Shown: positions 8,533 through 16,391 of the stretch, piece after piece | Layout of the letters: every line of letters starts with the position of its first letter | Position numbering within the stretch: the stretch's first letter is position 1 | Assembly: GCF_015767245.1 (NCBI RefSeq) | Contig: NZ_JADOTV010000011.1 | Coordinates: 1 to 64,000 of the forward strand | Source: Aureivirga sp. CE67 | GTDB taxonomy: Bacteria > Bacteroidota > Bacteroidia > Flavobacteriales > Flavobacteriaceae | DNA: 64,000 bases | Direction of reading: 5' to 3' | Notes under the pieces: model-generated | Databases searched by the model: none | Seen by the model: only the letters and a program-made list of their open reading frames with translations | What the model was told of the DNA's origin: nothing | Made by a program: the position numbers and the translations under genes

Positions 8533-9378
8533 TCATTCCTTTTCCAATTTTGAAGCCTCCCAACCAATTATTGCTTTTTTTCTAATAGGATTCCAGTGAT
8601 ATCCACCAAAATTTCCAGATTTTTGGATCACTCTATGACAAGGAATCAAATATGCAATTGGGTTTTTCCCAATTGCAGTTCCGACTGCTCTTGATGCTTG
8701 AGGATGTTCAATCGATTTTGCAATTTCTCCATAAGTAGAAAGATCTCCGTATGGAATAGATAATAGTGCTTCCCAAACTTTCAACTGAAATTTAGTTCCT
8801 TTCAAGTGTAATTTTATTTCATTTAACTTAGTCCAGTCATTGCGAAAAATTTGTAAAGCTTCCTTTTGAAATTTATCCGATTTTTGATTGAATGTTGCAT
8901 TAGGGAAAATTGTTTGTAATTCTTCAAAAGCTAAATCATTATTCTCACTAAAAGCTAAGTGACAAACTCCTTTATTGGTAGAAGCAACTAGAATTTTTCC
9001 AAAAGGACTTTCTTCAAAACTATAATTGATTTTTAAACTGGAACCACCATTTTTATATTCTCCAGGAGTCATTCCTTCAATCGTAATAAACATATCATGA
9101 AGCCTGCTCGTACCTGATAATCCCATATTAAAAGCAGTTTCAAATAAACTGCTTTCTTTTTTCTTTAGTAAGCTTTTTGCATAATTTGAACTTATAAATT
9201 TCAAATATTGCTTAGGACTAATTCCAACCCAATCTTTAAATAATCGTTGGAAATGAAAAGGACTCAAATTAACGTGCTCTGCTATTGTATCTAAAGAAGG
9301 TTGTTCCTTAAAATTTTCATCTATAAATGTAATAGCTTCAGCTACTTTGTTATATTGATAAGTTTTATTGTCTTGCAT
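8533..9378 (-). CDS. AraC-type regulator fused to methylated-DNA-protein cysteine methyltransferase (Ada-like)
   Basis: 281 residues, two domains. Residues 9-105 are an AraC-type double helix-turn-helix (SLDTIAEHVNLSPFHFQRLFKDWVGISPKQYL). Residues 118-281 are an O6-alkylguanine-DNA alkyltransferase, with the acceptor Cys247 in PCHRV (246-250) and the recognition-helix Arg in ASRAVGTA. It lacks the N-terminal zinc/phosphotriester-repair domain of E. coli Ada. The role is direct reversal of O6-alkylguanine, possibly coupled to gene regulation. It overlaps the upstream decarboxylase gene by 14 bases, so the two are co-transcribed. Confidence 0.9.
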   Translation of the reverse strand: MQDNKTYQYNKVAEAITFIDENFKEQPSLDTIAEHVNLSPFHFQRLFKDWVGISPKQYLKFISSNYAKSLLKKKESSLFETAFNMGLSGTSRLHDMFITIEGMTPGEYKNGGSSLKINYSFEESPFGKILVASTNKGVCHLAFSENNDLAFEELQTIFPNATFNQKSDKFQKEALQIFRNDWTKLNEIKLHLKGTKFQLKVWEALLSIPYGDLSTYGEIAKSIEHPQASRAVGTAIGKNPIAYLIPCHRVIQKSGNFGGYHWNPIRKKAIIGWEASKLEKE

Positions 9379-10786
9379 AAGATTTTACTTCATTATTTAG
9401 TTCATCTATTAGTTCGTCAATATCCTTTTCTGTCGTATTATAGTTTGTGATACAAGCTCTAAAAGTTGGTGTTCCTTTGATTGGATATACAGATAGCCAT
9501 GATTTTCCATTGGATAATATATTGTTTAAAACTTCTTTTGTGAAATTAAAATCAGTTTCAAATTCTTCTTTTGTAAAACAAATGACAGGCAAATCAGTAT
9601 TATTTTTAATTATCCAACCATTTTTTTTCAATTGATTTTTTAAATATTTCCCCATTTCTGCCTGATGATTAATCGTTTCTTCATATCCTTTCCAACCATA
9701 AAAAAGAAGAGAGAGATAAACTTTTAAACCGATAAACCTTCTAGACCATTGAATAGAATGCGTAAATGGTTCTGTAACTGTAAGCATATCTGCTTCTTTA
9801 GGCATATATTCGGTTGTGATTCTAAATGTTTTTCCTAAAATTTCACTTTTTGAAGTTAAGAAAATACTTGTTCCCATTGGAACAGACATCCATTTATGTG
9901 CATCAAAAGTAATAGAATCTGATTTTTCAATACCAGATAATTGCTGTTTTAAATCTTGACTCAAAATTGCTCCACCTCCATATGCAGCATCTACATGAAA
10001 CCAAATATTATTCTTTTTACAAATAGAACTTAACTTATTTAATGCATCAATTGTTCCAGTTCCAGTTGTTCCTGCAGTTCCAATAACCATCAATGGAGAA
10101 TATTCAGAATTATCAAGGTTCTTTAGTTCTTCTTGTAAAATGTTAGTGTCTAATTTTAATTCATCAGTAATTGGAATGGATTTTACAAGATTATAACCTA
10201 AACCTACAACTTTTGCAGCTTTTTGAATGGAATGATGCGCTTCTTCAGAACAAAAAATAATTGGTTTTTTATTTAATCCAAACATTCCGTCTTTAGCAAA
10301 ATTTGGATATTTATGGTTCAAAGCACAAAGAATTGCTGTAAGATTAGCTTCAGCTCCACCAGTTGTAAAAACACCATCTGAATTTTTATCATAACCAAAT
10401 TTATTTGCAAATTCTCGTATTAATAATTCTTCTACTTCAACAGCAAAAGGAGCATGACTCCAAGCAGCTAATTGAGGATTATAAGTTGCTGTGATTAAAT
10501 CAGCGATTATTCCTGCATAATTAGAACGCGGATTAAATAGACCAAAATATTTAGGATGAGGTGTATGAACTGAAAAAGTTTCAAGCTCTTTTGTTACATG
10601 TTCAATTGCTTTTTCTGGAGAAATTCCATTAACTAATTCTTTAGAATATATAGATTCTCTGATTTCTTTTATATTTAAATCAGGATTAGTTTTAAAGTCT
10701 TTTGTTTTGCTATAGAAATTTTCTAATTTTTCGAAAGTTGTTTCAAGTATTTCTTTTCTCTGTTTATTGTCAAAATCAAATTGCAT
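9365..10786 (-). CDS. PLP-dependent group II amino acid decarboxylase
   Basis: 473 residues, the usual length for the aromatic-amino-acid/glutamate/diaminobutyrate decarboxylase family. Visible active-site elements are GGAEAN at 143-148, EEAHHS (His184 stacking on the cofactor), HVDAAYGG (Asp266 binding the pyridine nitrogen) and FDAHKW, in which Lys298 would form the PLP Schiff base. The substrate cannot be assigned from sequence; aromatic amino acids or 2,4-diaminobutyrate are possible. It is transcribed first and overlaps the Ada-like gene by 14 bases. Confidence 0.9.
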   Translation of the reverse strand: MQFDFDNKQRKEILETTFEKLENFYSKTKDFKTNPDLNIKEIRESIYSKELVNGISPEKAIEHVTKELETFSVHTPHPKYFGLFNPRSNYAGIIADLITATYNPQLAAWSHAPFAVEVEELLIREFANKFGYDKNSDGVFTTGGAEANLTAILCALNHKYPNFAKDGMFGLNKKPIIFCSEEAHHSIQKAAKVVGLGYNLVKSIPITDELKLDTNILQEELKNLDNSEYSPLMVIGTAGTTGTGTIDALNKLSSICKKNNIWFHVDAAYGGGAILSQDLKQQLSGIEKSDSITFDAHKWMSVPMGTSIFLTSKSEILGKTFRITTEYMPKEADMLTVTEPFTHSIQWSRRFIGLKVYLSLLFYGWKGYEETINHQAEMGKYLKNQLKKNGWIIKNNTDLPVICFTKEEFETDFNFTKEVLNNILSNGKSWLSVYPIKGTPTFRACITNYNTTEKDIDELIDELNNEVKSYARQ

Positions 10787-10922
10787 ACGAATTTTTTTAA
10801 ATGTTAGGGCAAAATTCTTAATTAAGAGAATTTATTAAAACCCGATTCTTGCGGTATTTCAAATTACTAATAACTTTCCATGTATGTTTATGTAAAAACG
10901 ATGCTTTTAATTTTTATATTAA

Positions 10923-10961
10923 ATTAAGTTTTTGAAACTTAAAAATAGTGTTTTCTATTTG
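10923..10961. repeat. Short direct repeat, copy B
   Basis: Second copy of the block at 8485-8524: TTAAGTTTTTGAAAC followed by TTAAAAATAGTGTTTTCTATTT. It lies about 140 bases upstream of the decarboxylase start. Confidence 0.5.
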
Positions 10962-10996
10962 TTAAAATCTCAATGATTACTTTATAAAGTATATTA

Positions 10997-11120
10997 GACA
11001 TTATCACGATTGATTTTGTAAAGAGGTATACAGATTGTCAAGTTCCCCTCTTGAGAGGGGCTAGGGGTGTGTTTTAACTGAAACAAAATTCCCTCATAAT
11101 ATTTTAAACGTGATAATGTC
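10997..11120. repeat. 124-bp element bounded by a perfect 12-bp inverted repeat, with a REP-like core
   Basis: GACATTATCACG at 10997-11008 is exactly repeated in inverted orientation at 11109-11120 (CGTGATAATGTC). The enclosed ~100 bases contain one copy of the REP-like sequence. It may be a small non-autonomous insertion or a repeat domain with long-range pairing. It fills most of the 366-base gap between the decarboxylase and the NTF2-like gene. Confidence 0.5.
11042..11073 (+). repeat. REP-like interspersed repeat, copy 1
   Basis: A palindrome CCCCTCTTGAGAGGGG followed by CTAGGGGTGTGTT. Near-identical copies are at 12588, 16408 (inverted) and 19110. The stem-loop plus adjacent GGGG motif resembles REP/RAYT-type extragenic palindromes. 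Confidence 0.8.
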
Positions 11121-11152
11121 AATTAAATAATTTAGTTTCATCTTTGAAAAAA

Positions 11153-11542
11153 TTATTCTACCACTTTTTCCAAATGCCATATTTTAGAAACAATTTGCCA
11201 ATCATTTTCACCATAAACAAATCCAAGATGATCAACAAATATATTCTCATGTGCCCGAATTCTTATTTTAACTGTAGCGCATTTAGGAGATAACCAATCA
11301 ATCATTAAAATTTCAGCGTCTGGTTCTTGGTTCTTACTATTTGGAGATATTCTTGTTCCAACATCTTTACTAAAACTCTCGATGGATTCTACAAAAACGT
11401 TGCCTTTATCTACATCAAAAAGACTGGATTTCTTGTGAAAAACTTTATTCAGTAATTCCGTATCACAATAAAAAAGAGCATCGAAATAAGTTTGTACAGC
11501 ATCAAGTAATTCGGTAGTTGTATTCTTTTTATGATTTTGCAT
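11153..11542 (-). CDS. NTF2-like (SnoaL/lumazine-binding-like) protein
   Basis: 129 residues. An N-terminal helix (LLDAVQTYFDALFYCDTELLNKVFH) is followed by a curved beta sheet ending DWQIVSKIWHLE. This is the NTF2-like fold; the pattern of 'F.VD.G', 'NQEPDAEILMIDWLSPKCATVKIRI' and 'F.DHLGFV' fits the putative lumazine-binding family (PF12893). No catalytic function can be assigned. It is divergent from the LysR gene 132 bases away, a usual arrangement for a LysR target. Confidence 0.7.
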   Translation of the reverse strand: MQNHKKNTTTELLDAVQTYFDALFYCDTELLNKVFHKKSSLFDVDKGNVFVESIESFSKDVGTRISPNSKNQEPDAEILMIDWLSPKCATVKIRIRAHENIFVDHLGFVYGENDWQIVSKIWHLEKVVE

Positions 11543-11661
11543 AATTTCTTAGATTTATTTTTTCAAACTTAACAGAACAAGCTTCAAATTTTAAATTTAG
11601 AAATTGAACTAATTTAATTTTTTGTTGAAATATTTTCAATTATAGCATGATATTAAAATAT

Positions 11662-11669
11662 TACATTTG
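11662..11669 (+). promoter_or_regulatory. Bacteroidota-type -7 box for the LysR gene
   Basis: TACATTTG matches TAnnTTTG and lies only 5 bases before the ATG at 11675, implying a leaderless or nearly leaderless mRNA. No good -33 TTTG is seen at the expected distance. Confidence 0.45.
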
Positions 11670-11674
11670 TTTAT

Positions 11675-12565
11675 ATGGAAATTAAATATTTTAAGTTAAT
11701 AAAATCAATAGAAGAAGAAGGGAGTATTGCTAATTCTGCTGAAAAATTATTCTTAACACAATCTGCCCTAAGTCATCAATTACGAGATTTGGAAGAACGA
11801 TTAGGGTTTAAGGTTTTTTTGAGAACAAGAAATAAATGGAAATTAACAGAAGAAGGCTTAGAATTATATAATTTAGGAAATGAAATCCTAGAAAATATTG
11901 AGAAGAGTTTTCAAAATATTAATCATTTAAGATCAGGTTCTCGAGGAAATATAAAATTAAGTACAGAATGTTATAGTTTTTATCAAGGACTTGCTGGTTT
12001 TATTCAAAAAATGGGACTTTTATATCCAGAAATAAATGTTGAATTAAATATTGAAGCAACACATCAGCCTATTTCGAAGATTTTGTCTAATGGAATAGAT
12101 GTAGCTATTGTAACTACAAAACCCCAAAATAAAAAATTAGTATGCATTGAAGTTTATCAGGATGAAATTTTTGCGATAATGCATCGAGAACATCCTTTGC
12201 ATTCAAAATCATTTTTGGAGTCAGAAGATTTTTTAAATATAGATTTAATTATTCATTCTTATCCTTTGGAAACAGTTTCGGTACATAAACAGTTTTTAAA
12301 ACCAAAGGATATAAAACCCAAAAAAATAACTGCAATACCACTTACAGAAATTGCATTGGAAATGGTAAATGCAAATATGGGAATCATTTGTATGCCACAA
12401 TGGGCAATCAAATCATTTAAAATATCTAGAGATTTAGTTTTTAAAAGAATTGGTGAAAATGGTTTAAAAAGAACTCATTATTTGATTTGCCGAAAAGAAG
12501 ATGAATCAAAAAAATATTTAAATGATTTTATTTCAAATTTGAAAGATTCTTTCTCTGAACATTGA
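11675..12565 (+). CDS. LysR-family transcriptional regulator (MetR-like)
   Basis: 296 residues. The N-terminal winged helix-turn-helix (residues 1-60: FKLIKSIEEEGSIANSAEKL, LTQSALSHQLRDLEERLGF) is most like MetR among LysR proteins. The C-terminal ~200 residues form the periplasmic-binding-protein-like effector domain (NIKLSTECY at residue ~91 onward). It probably controls the divergent NTF2-like gene and itself. The effector is unknown; the similarity to MetR does not show that it senses homocysteine. Confidence 0.85.
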   Translation: MEIKYFKLIKSIEEEGSIANSAEKLFLTQSALSHQLRDLEERLGFKVFLRTRNKWKLTEEGLELYNLGNEILENIEKSFQNINHLRSGSRGNIKLSTECYSFYQGLAGFIQKMGLLYPEINVELNIEATHQPISKILSNGIDVAIVTTKPQNKKLVCIEVYQDEIFAIMHREHPLHSKSFLESEDFLNIDLIIHSYPLETVSVHKQFLKPKDIKPKKITAIPLTEIALEMVNANMGIICMPQWAIKSFKISRDLVFKRIGENGLKRTHYLICRKEDESKKYLNDFISNLKDSFSEH

Positions 12566-12587
12566 ATCATTTATGAAAGTAGGGTAA

Positions 12588-12618
12588 TTCCCCTCTTGAG
12601 AGGGGCTAGGGGTGTGTT
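12588..12618 (+). repeat. REP-like interspersed repeat, copy 2
   Basis: TTCCCCTCTTGAGAGGGG followed by CTAGGGGTGTGTT, 22 bases after the LysR stop. The following bases (ATTTGTAAAATACAGG) also resemble the flank of copy 4, so the repeat unit extends beyond the palindrome. Confidence 0.8.
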
Positions 12619-12679
12619 ATTTGTAAAATACAGGTTTATAATATTATAAGTTGCATGTGACTTACTTATACAAAAGTGC

Positions 12680-13360
12680 TTAAAACCTACCTTTTTCAGA
12701 ATCTAAATTCCAAACTTTATGTTCTAATTTATATTTTGTAAACATTTCTTTAGCTTCTTTCATGGTCCATTTTTGCCAATTCTCATCTAAGTGTTTACCA
12801 TACCATTCTTTAGAAAACTCCCAAATATTCGAGATTGGTTGCACATCTCCTTTTGGAATATTATGTTGTTTAACCCAATCATCAATTTGCTTTTCATTTT
12901 TAAAAACAAGCATGGTGCTACAAGTATAAATCACATTATCCCAAGCATTTTTCATTGGAATAGGGAAGTGTATGTATAAATCTTGATTTACAATTTTTCC
13001 ATCTTTAATTTGAATTTCTACTTTTTCTCCGTGCGCTCCATAACTTGTTGTGATGGTCAGATCTTCTTTTAAAAGAGCCGCAACACCCAAAGAACACTAA
13101 GCGCAATTTCCCCACCATTCTCCTTTTTCTGATTTTACCAAAAAGTTTGTTGGTGCCAAAGAAAAAGGATGAATTACCCAGATTTTTGGCGCATTAGGAT
13201 GCAAAACCACACCATGATATTCTTGCAAATCATACAAACCTTTTTCAATACTTGCAATGTTGTTATTTAAAAGTTTTGACAATGTTTTGTTAGTAGGAGC
13301 AAAGCCATTTTTGATAATATATTTGATGATTGTATAATGTAAACTAGAGTTTGTAACCAT
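12680..13360 (-). pseudogene. Organomercurial lyase (MerB)-like gene broken by an in-frame TAG
   Basis: Translated across one stop, this 226-codon frame is a complete MerB-family protein. Residues 1-60 form the winged-helix N-terminal domain, then come HPFSLAPTNF, the motif WWGNCA-stop-CSLGVAALL, HFPIPMKNAWDNVIYTCSTM and a WYGKHLDENW tail. The stop (13097-13099, TAG) replaces codon 88, where relatives have Trp (TGG), so a single G-to-A change explains it. Cys86 and Cys147 are in the positions of MerB's two catalytic cysteines, and Cys89 lies where MerB has the catalytic Asp. No alternative start would restore the active site. It may be a true pseudogene or a sequencing error. Confidence 0.8.
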
Positions 13361-13443
13361 TTTTGTTTTCTGTTTGATTAATGTTCTAATTTATTAGTTT
13401 AGCACTATCTTGCCCATGTTTTATTAGTGAATATTGGGTGTAG

Positions 13444-14586
13444 TTATTCTTTTATACATAATTCTTTTCCAAATATTTTCTGGTGTTTAGATTTGTCTTC
13501 AACAATGTTAATGATTTGATGTTTCGCTTCTTGTGTAAAAACAATCTTACTTCTCTTTGTGTGTTGATCTAGAATTTCTTCCCATAAATACTTATCAAAT
13601 CCTTTTTGGATTGTTCCTTTAGGTGGCTTTTCAACTTTGAAATTCGCATCATTAACCCAACCTAAATAATGAATGACACATTTCAATTGGACGTTAGTGA
13701 ATTTATATTTTGTTTTTTCTTTTACAACTTTTTCTAAGCTACTTATTGTCATATGATCGCCACCACGTTTAATTTCACCTACAATTTTATAAATTGGCTT
13801 GCCCTCTGTGTCACTTATTTTTCCAATTTCACCCGCACTTATTGCATTGAGGATAATATTAAAAACTCCATCTTTTGACTTATCAATTTCAACATTACTG
13901 CCAGCCAACTTTTTGTCTTTCCCATTAAAACCATATATCTTGTTTTGATTAGGATTGACAATGAGAACTTCTCTAGGATTTATGTCAACCATTTCTGGCA
14001 AAAGATTTGACCATATTTCCATAAACTCTTTACTTTTCTCATTTGCTTTTAATTGCAAAAAACGATTGAATTCTGACGAGGAACTATTAGCATGTTCATT
14101 TTTAGCAGAATCTCTGTAATATATGTCTCCTTTCTTTATTTTATATTCTTTACATTCTTTAACAGGTATTAATGTATCCACAGATTTTTGAATAAGAAGA
14201 GAATAGAATTTTCGGGTTGCTATTTGAAACGGCTGTAAGTCGATAGAAATTCCAATTTGTAAAATGCTCTTAAATTTTTGCGAAACTAGATTTAAATCTA
14301 ATTTCTTCAATAATTCTTGATCAACTTCTTCAAGACCTTTGTCATGAATTTCTCCTGTAATTTTATTTTCCTGAAAACCAATCAAAATTATGCCACCTTG
14401 ACCATTAGCAAAAGAGATAATATCTTTTGCAAAATTCTTCATAAATGTCTCTACTTCTGTTTCATTTGGCTTGATTACTAGCATCATTTTATAATCAAAA
14501 AGATTATTTTCTTTTGGAGAATAGCCGTAATCTTTAAAATCTTTGACTATTTCGTCAAATTTTATTACTAGTTCTTTTAATGTCAT
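13444..14586 (-). CDS. AlbA_2 (Schlafen-type) domain protein, possible defence factor
   Basis: 380 residues. The N-terminal ~170 residues show the AlbA_2/Schlafen ATP/nucleic-acid-binding domain: DYK at 31-33, then KDIISFANGQGGIILIGFQE (54-73), and GDIYYRDSAKNEHAN (153-167). The middle region is unassigned. The C-terminal part (about 275-345) looks like a helix-turn-helix or winged-helix segment (TNVQLKCVIHYLGWVND). AlbA_2 proteins occur in transcription regulators and in phage-defence systems. It is the third gene after a coiled-coil protein and a 42-residue membrane protein; no known system with this composition is recognised. Confidence 0.75.
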   Translation of the reverse strand: MTLKELVIKFDEIVKDFKDYGYSPKENNLFDYKMMLVIKPNETEVETFMKNFAKDIISFANGQGGIILIGFQENKITGEIHDKGLEEVDQELLKKLDLNLVSQKFKSILQIGISIDLQPFQIATRKFYSLLIQKSVDTLIPVKECKEYKIKKGDIYYRDSAKNEHANSSSSEFNRFLQLKANEKSKEFMEIWSNLLPEMVDINPREVLIVNPNQNKIYGFNGKDKKLAGSNVEIDKSKDGVFNIILNAISAGEIGKISDTEGKPIYKIVGEIKRGGDHMTISSLEKVVKEKTKYKFTNVQLKCVIHYLGWVNDANFKVEKPPKGTIQKGFDKYLWEEILDQHTKRSKIVFTQEAKHQIINIVEDKSKHQKIFGKELCIKE

Positions 14587-14661
14587 TTATTATTGTTTAT
14601 TTTGATTCAGTAGGTGAGAACAAGTAATTACTAATAGCTATTATTTAAACAGTTATTTGAT

Positions 14662-14790
14662 TTAACTATTTTTGTTTTGCTTTTCTTTCCATTTACTATG
14701 ACCTTTTTTGGCAACAAATACTGCAATCACTACTGTTGCTAAACCTTTTATTAATTGCCCTACTAAACTTCCATTACTTGACTTGCTCAT
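14662..14790 (-). CDS. 42-residue single-pass membrane protein
   Basis: A short frame with ATG at 14788-14790 and TAA at 14662-14664. It begins MSKSSNGSLVGQ, has one hydrophobic helix (LIKGLATVVIAVFVA) and ends in a strongly basic tail (KKGHSKWKEKQNK). The ATG lies 6 bases after the stop of the coiled-coil gene, so translation is likely coupled, and the AlbA_2 gene starts 75 bases further on. Size and topology resemble small membrane effectors or anchors; the role is unknown. Confidence 0.6.
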   Translation of the reverse strand: MSKSSNGSLVGQLIKGLATVVIAVFVAKKGHSKWKEKQNKNS

Positions 14791-14796
14791 TATATT

Positions 14797-15822
14797 TTAA
14801 TTATTAATTTCTAATTTGATTTCTGCACTTTCTACCTCACTATAACTTGGAATTCTTTTAATCGCTTTTATGGAAGCGTTTGAAATTAATTTCCAATTCT
14901 TATCTGATGTTTCCCATTCATTAATTTTATATACTATATCATCATCATTAATGAATTCCATAAAATCTTTTAAAGGAGCTAATGATTGTATTAAAGATAA
15001 AGGTTCATTTAGTTCGTGATAAATTGTTAAAATAATTTGTGAAGAACGTTGAATGTAAAATACTTCTTTTACAAATTCTTTAATATTTTCTAGTTGTGTC
15101 TTTTTGTAATTCCAAGTTTTTAATTCCTTAATCAAGGATTTCCAAAAGCCAACTTCTAAATTATTTATTCTCTGTTTAGAACTTTCTATTAGTTGACTTC
15201 TTCCTTCATTCAAAGATTGGTGAGCAAAAATAAGTGCCATTTCTCTTTTATTTTTATCGGTCATTTGAATTGCATCTAAATACTTACTATACCCAGCTTG
15301 TATTTTACCAATTCTATCGTTATTAAATTCTTTGTGTATGTCAGTTAATTTTTTTTCAATATGTTCAAGTTGACTACTAAGTTGATTTAAAGAACTCATA
15401 ACTGCCATATTTTGCAGTGAAGAAAGTAAATTATTTAGTTTTTCAGAATCAGTGATTTCTCTCAATCGTAGTTGTTTAATAATCTTATTTGTTTTTTTAT
15501 CTTTTACAAAAGCTAAAAAATCATTTGTTCCATTTTTCTTGTTAAGTACATATTCTCCACTTTTTAATTTTTTAAGAATTCCTTTTGGAAATACAACTTC
15601 AAAATTTTTGTAATTTTTTTCAGAATTTTCTAAAAACTCAGCAAAGGGTGGAATTTGCTTTAGAAAAGTTAAAACTGTTTTATTTGCATTGTCAAAATCA
15701 TTTGTTGTTTTTGTTTTAAAATCCCCAAAAATATTAGAATGACAATTTGTCAAATCAGTGCTTTTTAGTTCGGAAACATTTGCAGATTTTTGAATTGGTC
15801 TATGTATTTTGATTTCTTTCAC
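14797..15822 (-). CDS. Coiled-coil protein of unknown function (first gene of a putative defence-like unit)
   Basis: 341 residues without a signal peptide or clear membrane segment. Residues 1-125 are a mixed domain (IPPFAEFLENSEKNYKNFEVVFPKG; GTNDFLAFVKDKKTNKII). Around residues 125-170 a coiled coil (LNQLSSQLEHIEKKLTDIHKEF) precedes NDRIGKIQAGYSKYLDAIQMTD and a helical region (ALIFAHQSLNEGRSQLIESSK). This layout is seen in uncharacterised accessory proteins. Its promoter region contains an 11-bp inverted repeat, and it leads the unit with the 42-residue membrane protein and the AlbA_2 protein. Confidence 0.65.
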   Translation of the reverse strand: MKEIKIHRPIQKSANVSELKSTDLTNCHSNIFGDFKTKTTNDFDNANKTVLTFLKQIPPFAEFLENSEKNYKNFEVVFPKGILKKLKSGEYVLNKKNGTNDFLAFVKDKKTNKIIKQLRLREITDSEKLNNLLSSLQNMAVMSSLNQLSSQLEHIEKKLTDIHKEFNNDRIGKIQAGYSKYLDAIQMTDKNKREMALIFAHQSLNEGRSQLIESSKQRINNLEVGFWKSLIKELKTWNYKKTQLENIKEFVKEVFYIQRSSQIILTIYHELNEPLSLIQSLAPLKDFMEFINDDDIVYKINEWETSDKNWKLISNASIKAIKRIPSYSEVESAEIKLEINN

Positions 15823-15852
15823 AGTCTTTTTATAATTGTTTTACAACATAAC

Positions 15853-15883
15853 TATAATAGGAATTTATGTTATTTCTATTATA
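15853..15883. promoter_or_regulatory. Inverted repeat upstream of the coiled-coil/AlbA_2 unit
   Basis: TATAATAGGAA (15853-15863) and TTTCTATTATA (15873-15883) form an 11-bp inverted repeat with one mismatch and a 9-base spacer, 31 bases upstream of the coiled-coil gene. It could be an operator or overlap the promoter. No regulator gene is adjacent. Confidence 0.35.
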
Positions 15884-16113
15884 CCTGTAACCATAAAATT
15901 TCTGTAAATTTTGAATTTTCATAGCTCAGGTTAGCAAATATAAAAGAATCATAAAATATTAACAAGAAAATATTGAAATATTTAATACGGTTGTCTTAAA
16001 TATTATTTATATAGATATGCAATTGAAATAACCTTAAAAATTTAAGAAGATTTCAAAATTCAAAGTGCCTTCAAGAACCTCAGGCATCAGCCTTTGAGAA
16101 TTTCAGACACCAG

Positions 16114-16135
16114 CCTTCGACTCCGCTCAGGCACC
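16114..16135. repeat. Short interspersed repeat CTTCGACTCCGCTCAG, copy 1
   Basis: CCTTCGACTCCGCTCAG followed by GCACC. A second copy is at 19056-19076. Degenerate flanking copies (CCTCAGGCATCAGCC, TCAGACACCAGCC) lie just upstream. Confidence 0.6.
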
Positions 16136-16192
16136 AATAATCAAGTCAATAATCATCGTAAACTTTCCTTGCGAAAGGGATTGTAGTGGAAA

Positions 16193-16287
16193 GCTTTTGT
16201 TTTTCAAAAATTAGAAAATCTAGGAAGCGGAGGCGACCAACGGAAGTCCACGAATGACGTAGAATTTCTTTTTTTGAAAATCAAAAC
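16193..16287. repeat. Long imperfect palindrome, possible structured RNA
   Basis: The left arm 16193-16222 (GCTTTTGTTTTTCAAAAATT...) and the right arm 16260-16287 (TAGAATTTCTTTTTTTGAAA...) are complementary over roughly 28 bases with few mismatches. They enclose a 37-base GC-rich loop (GGAGGCGACCAACGGAAGTC). Flanks GCGAAAGGGATTGTAGTGG and GGGAAAAGCCC add to the structure. It may be a mobile palindromic unit or an RNA. Confidence 0.45.
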
Positions 16288-16356
16288 TTGGAGGGAAAAG
16301 CCCGACCTTTTTCTGAGTTTTTGCAAACGAAGAAAAATGGTTTCGCCCAAAAATAA

Positions 16357-16391
16357 AAAACGACACAAAGAGGGAATCTAAGTGTCGTTTT
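16357..16391. terminator. Hairpin terminator, usable in both directions
   Basis: AAAACGACAC pairs with GTGTCGTTTT around a 15-base loop, flanked by A and T runs. It lies in the 715-bp intergenic region and does not directly follow a gene. Confidence 0.6.

Noticed and set aside
13097-13099. Recoding of TAG (pyrrolysine) in the MerB-like gene
   Set aside because: No pylT or pylS genes are in the window, relatives are expected to have Trp here, and one TGG-to-TAG transition is enough to explain the stop.
12680-13360. Frameshift as the cause of the split MerB-like gene
   Set aside because: Both halves are in the same frame; the only break is TAG at 13097-13099, so it is a nonsense change rather than an indel.
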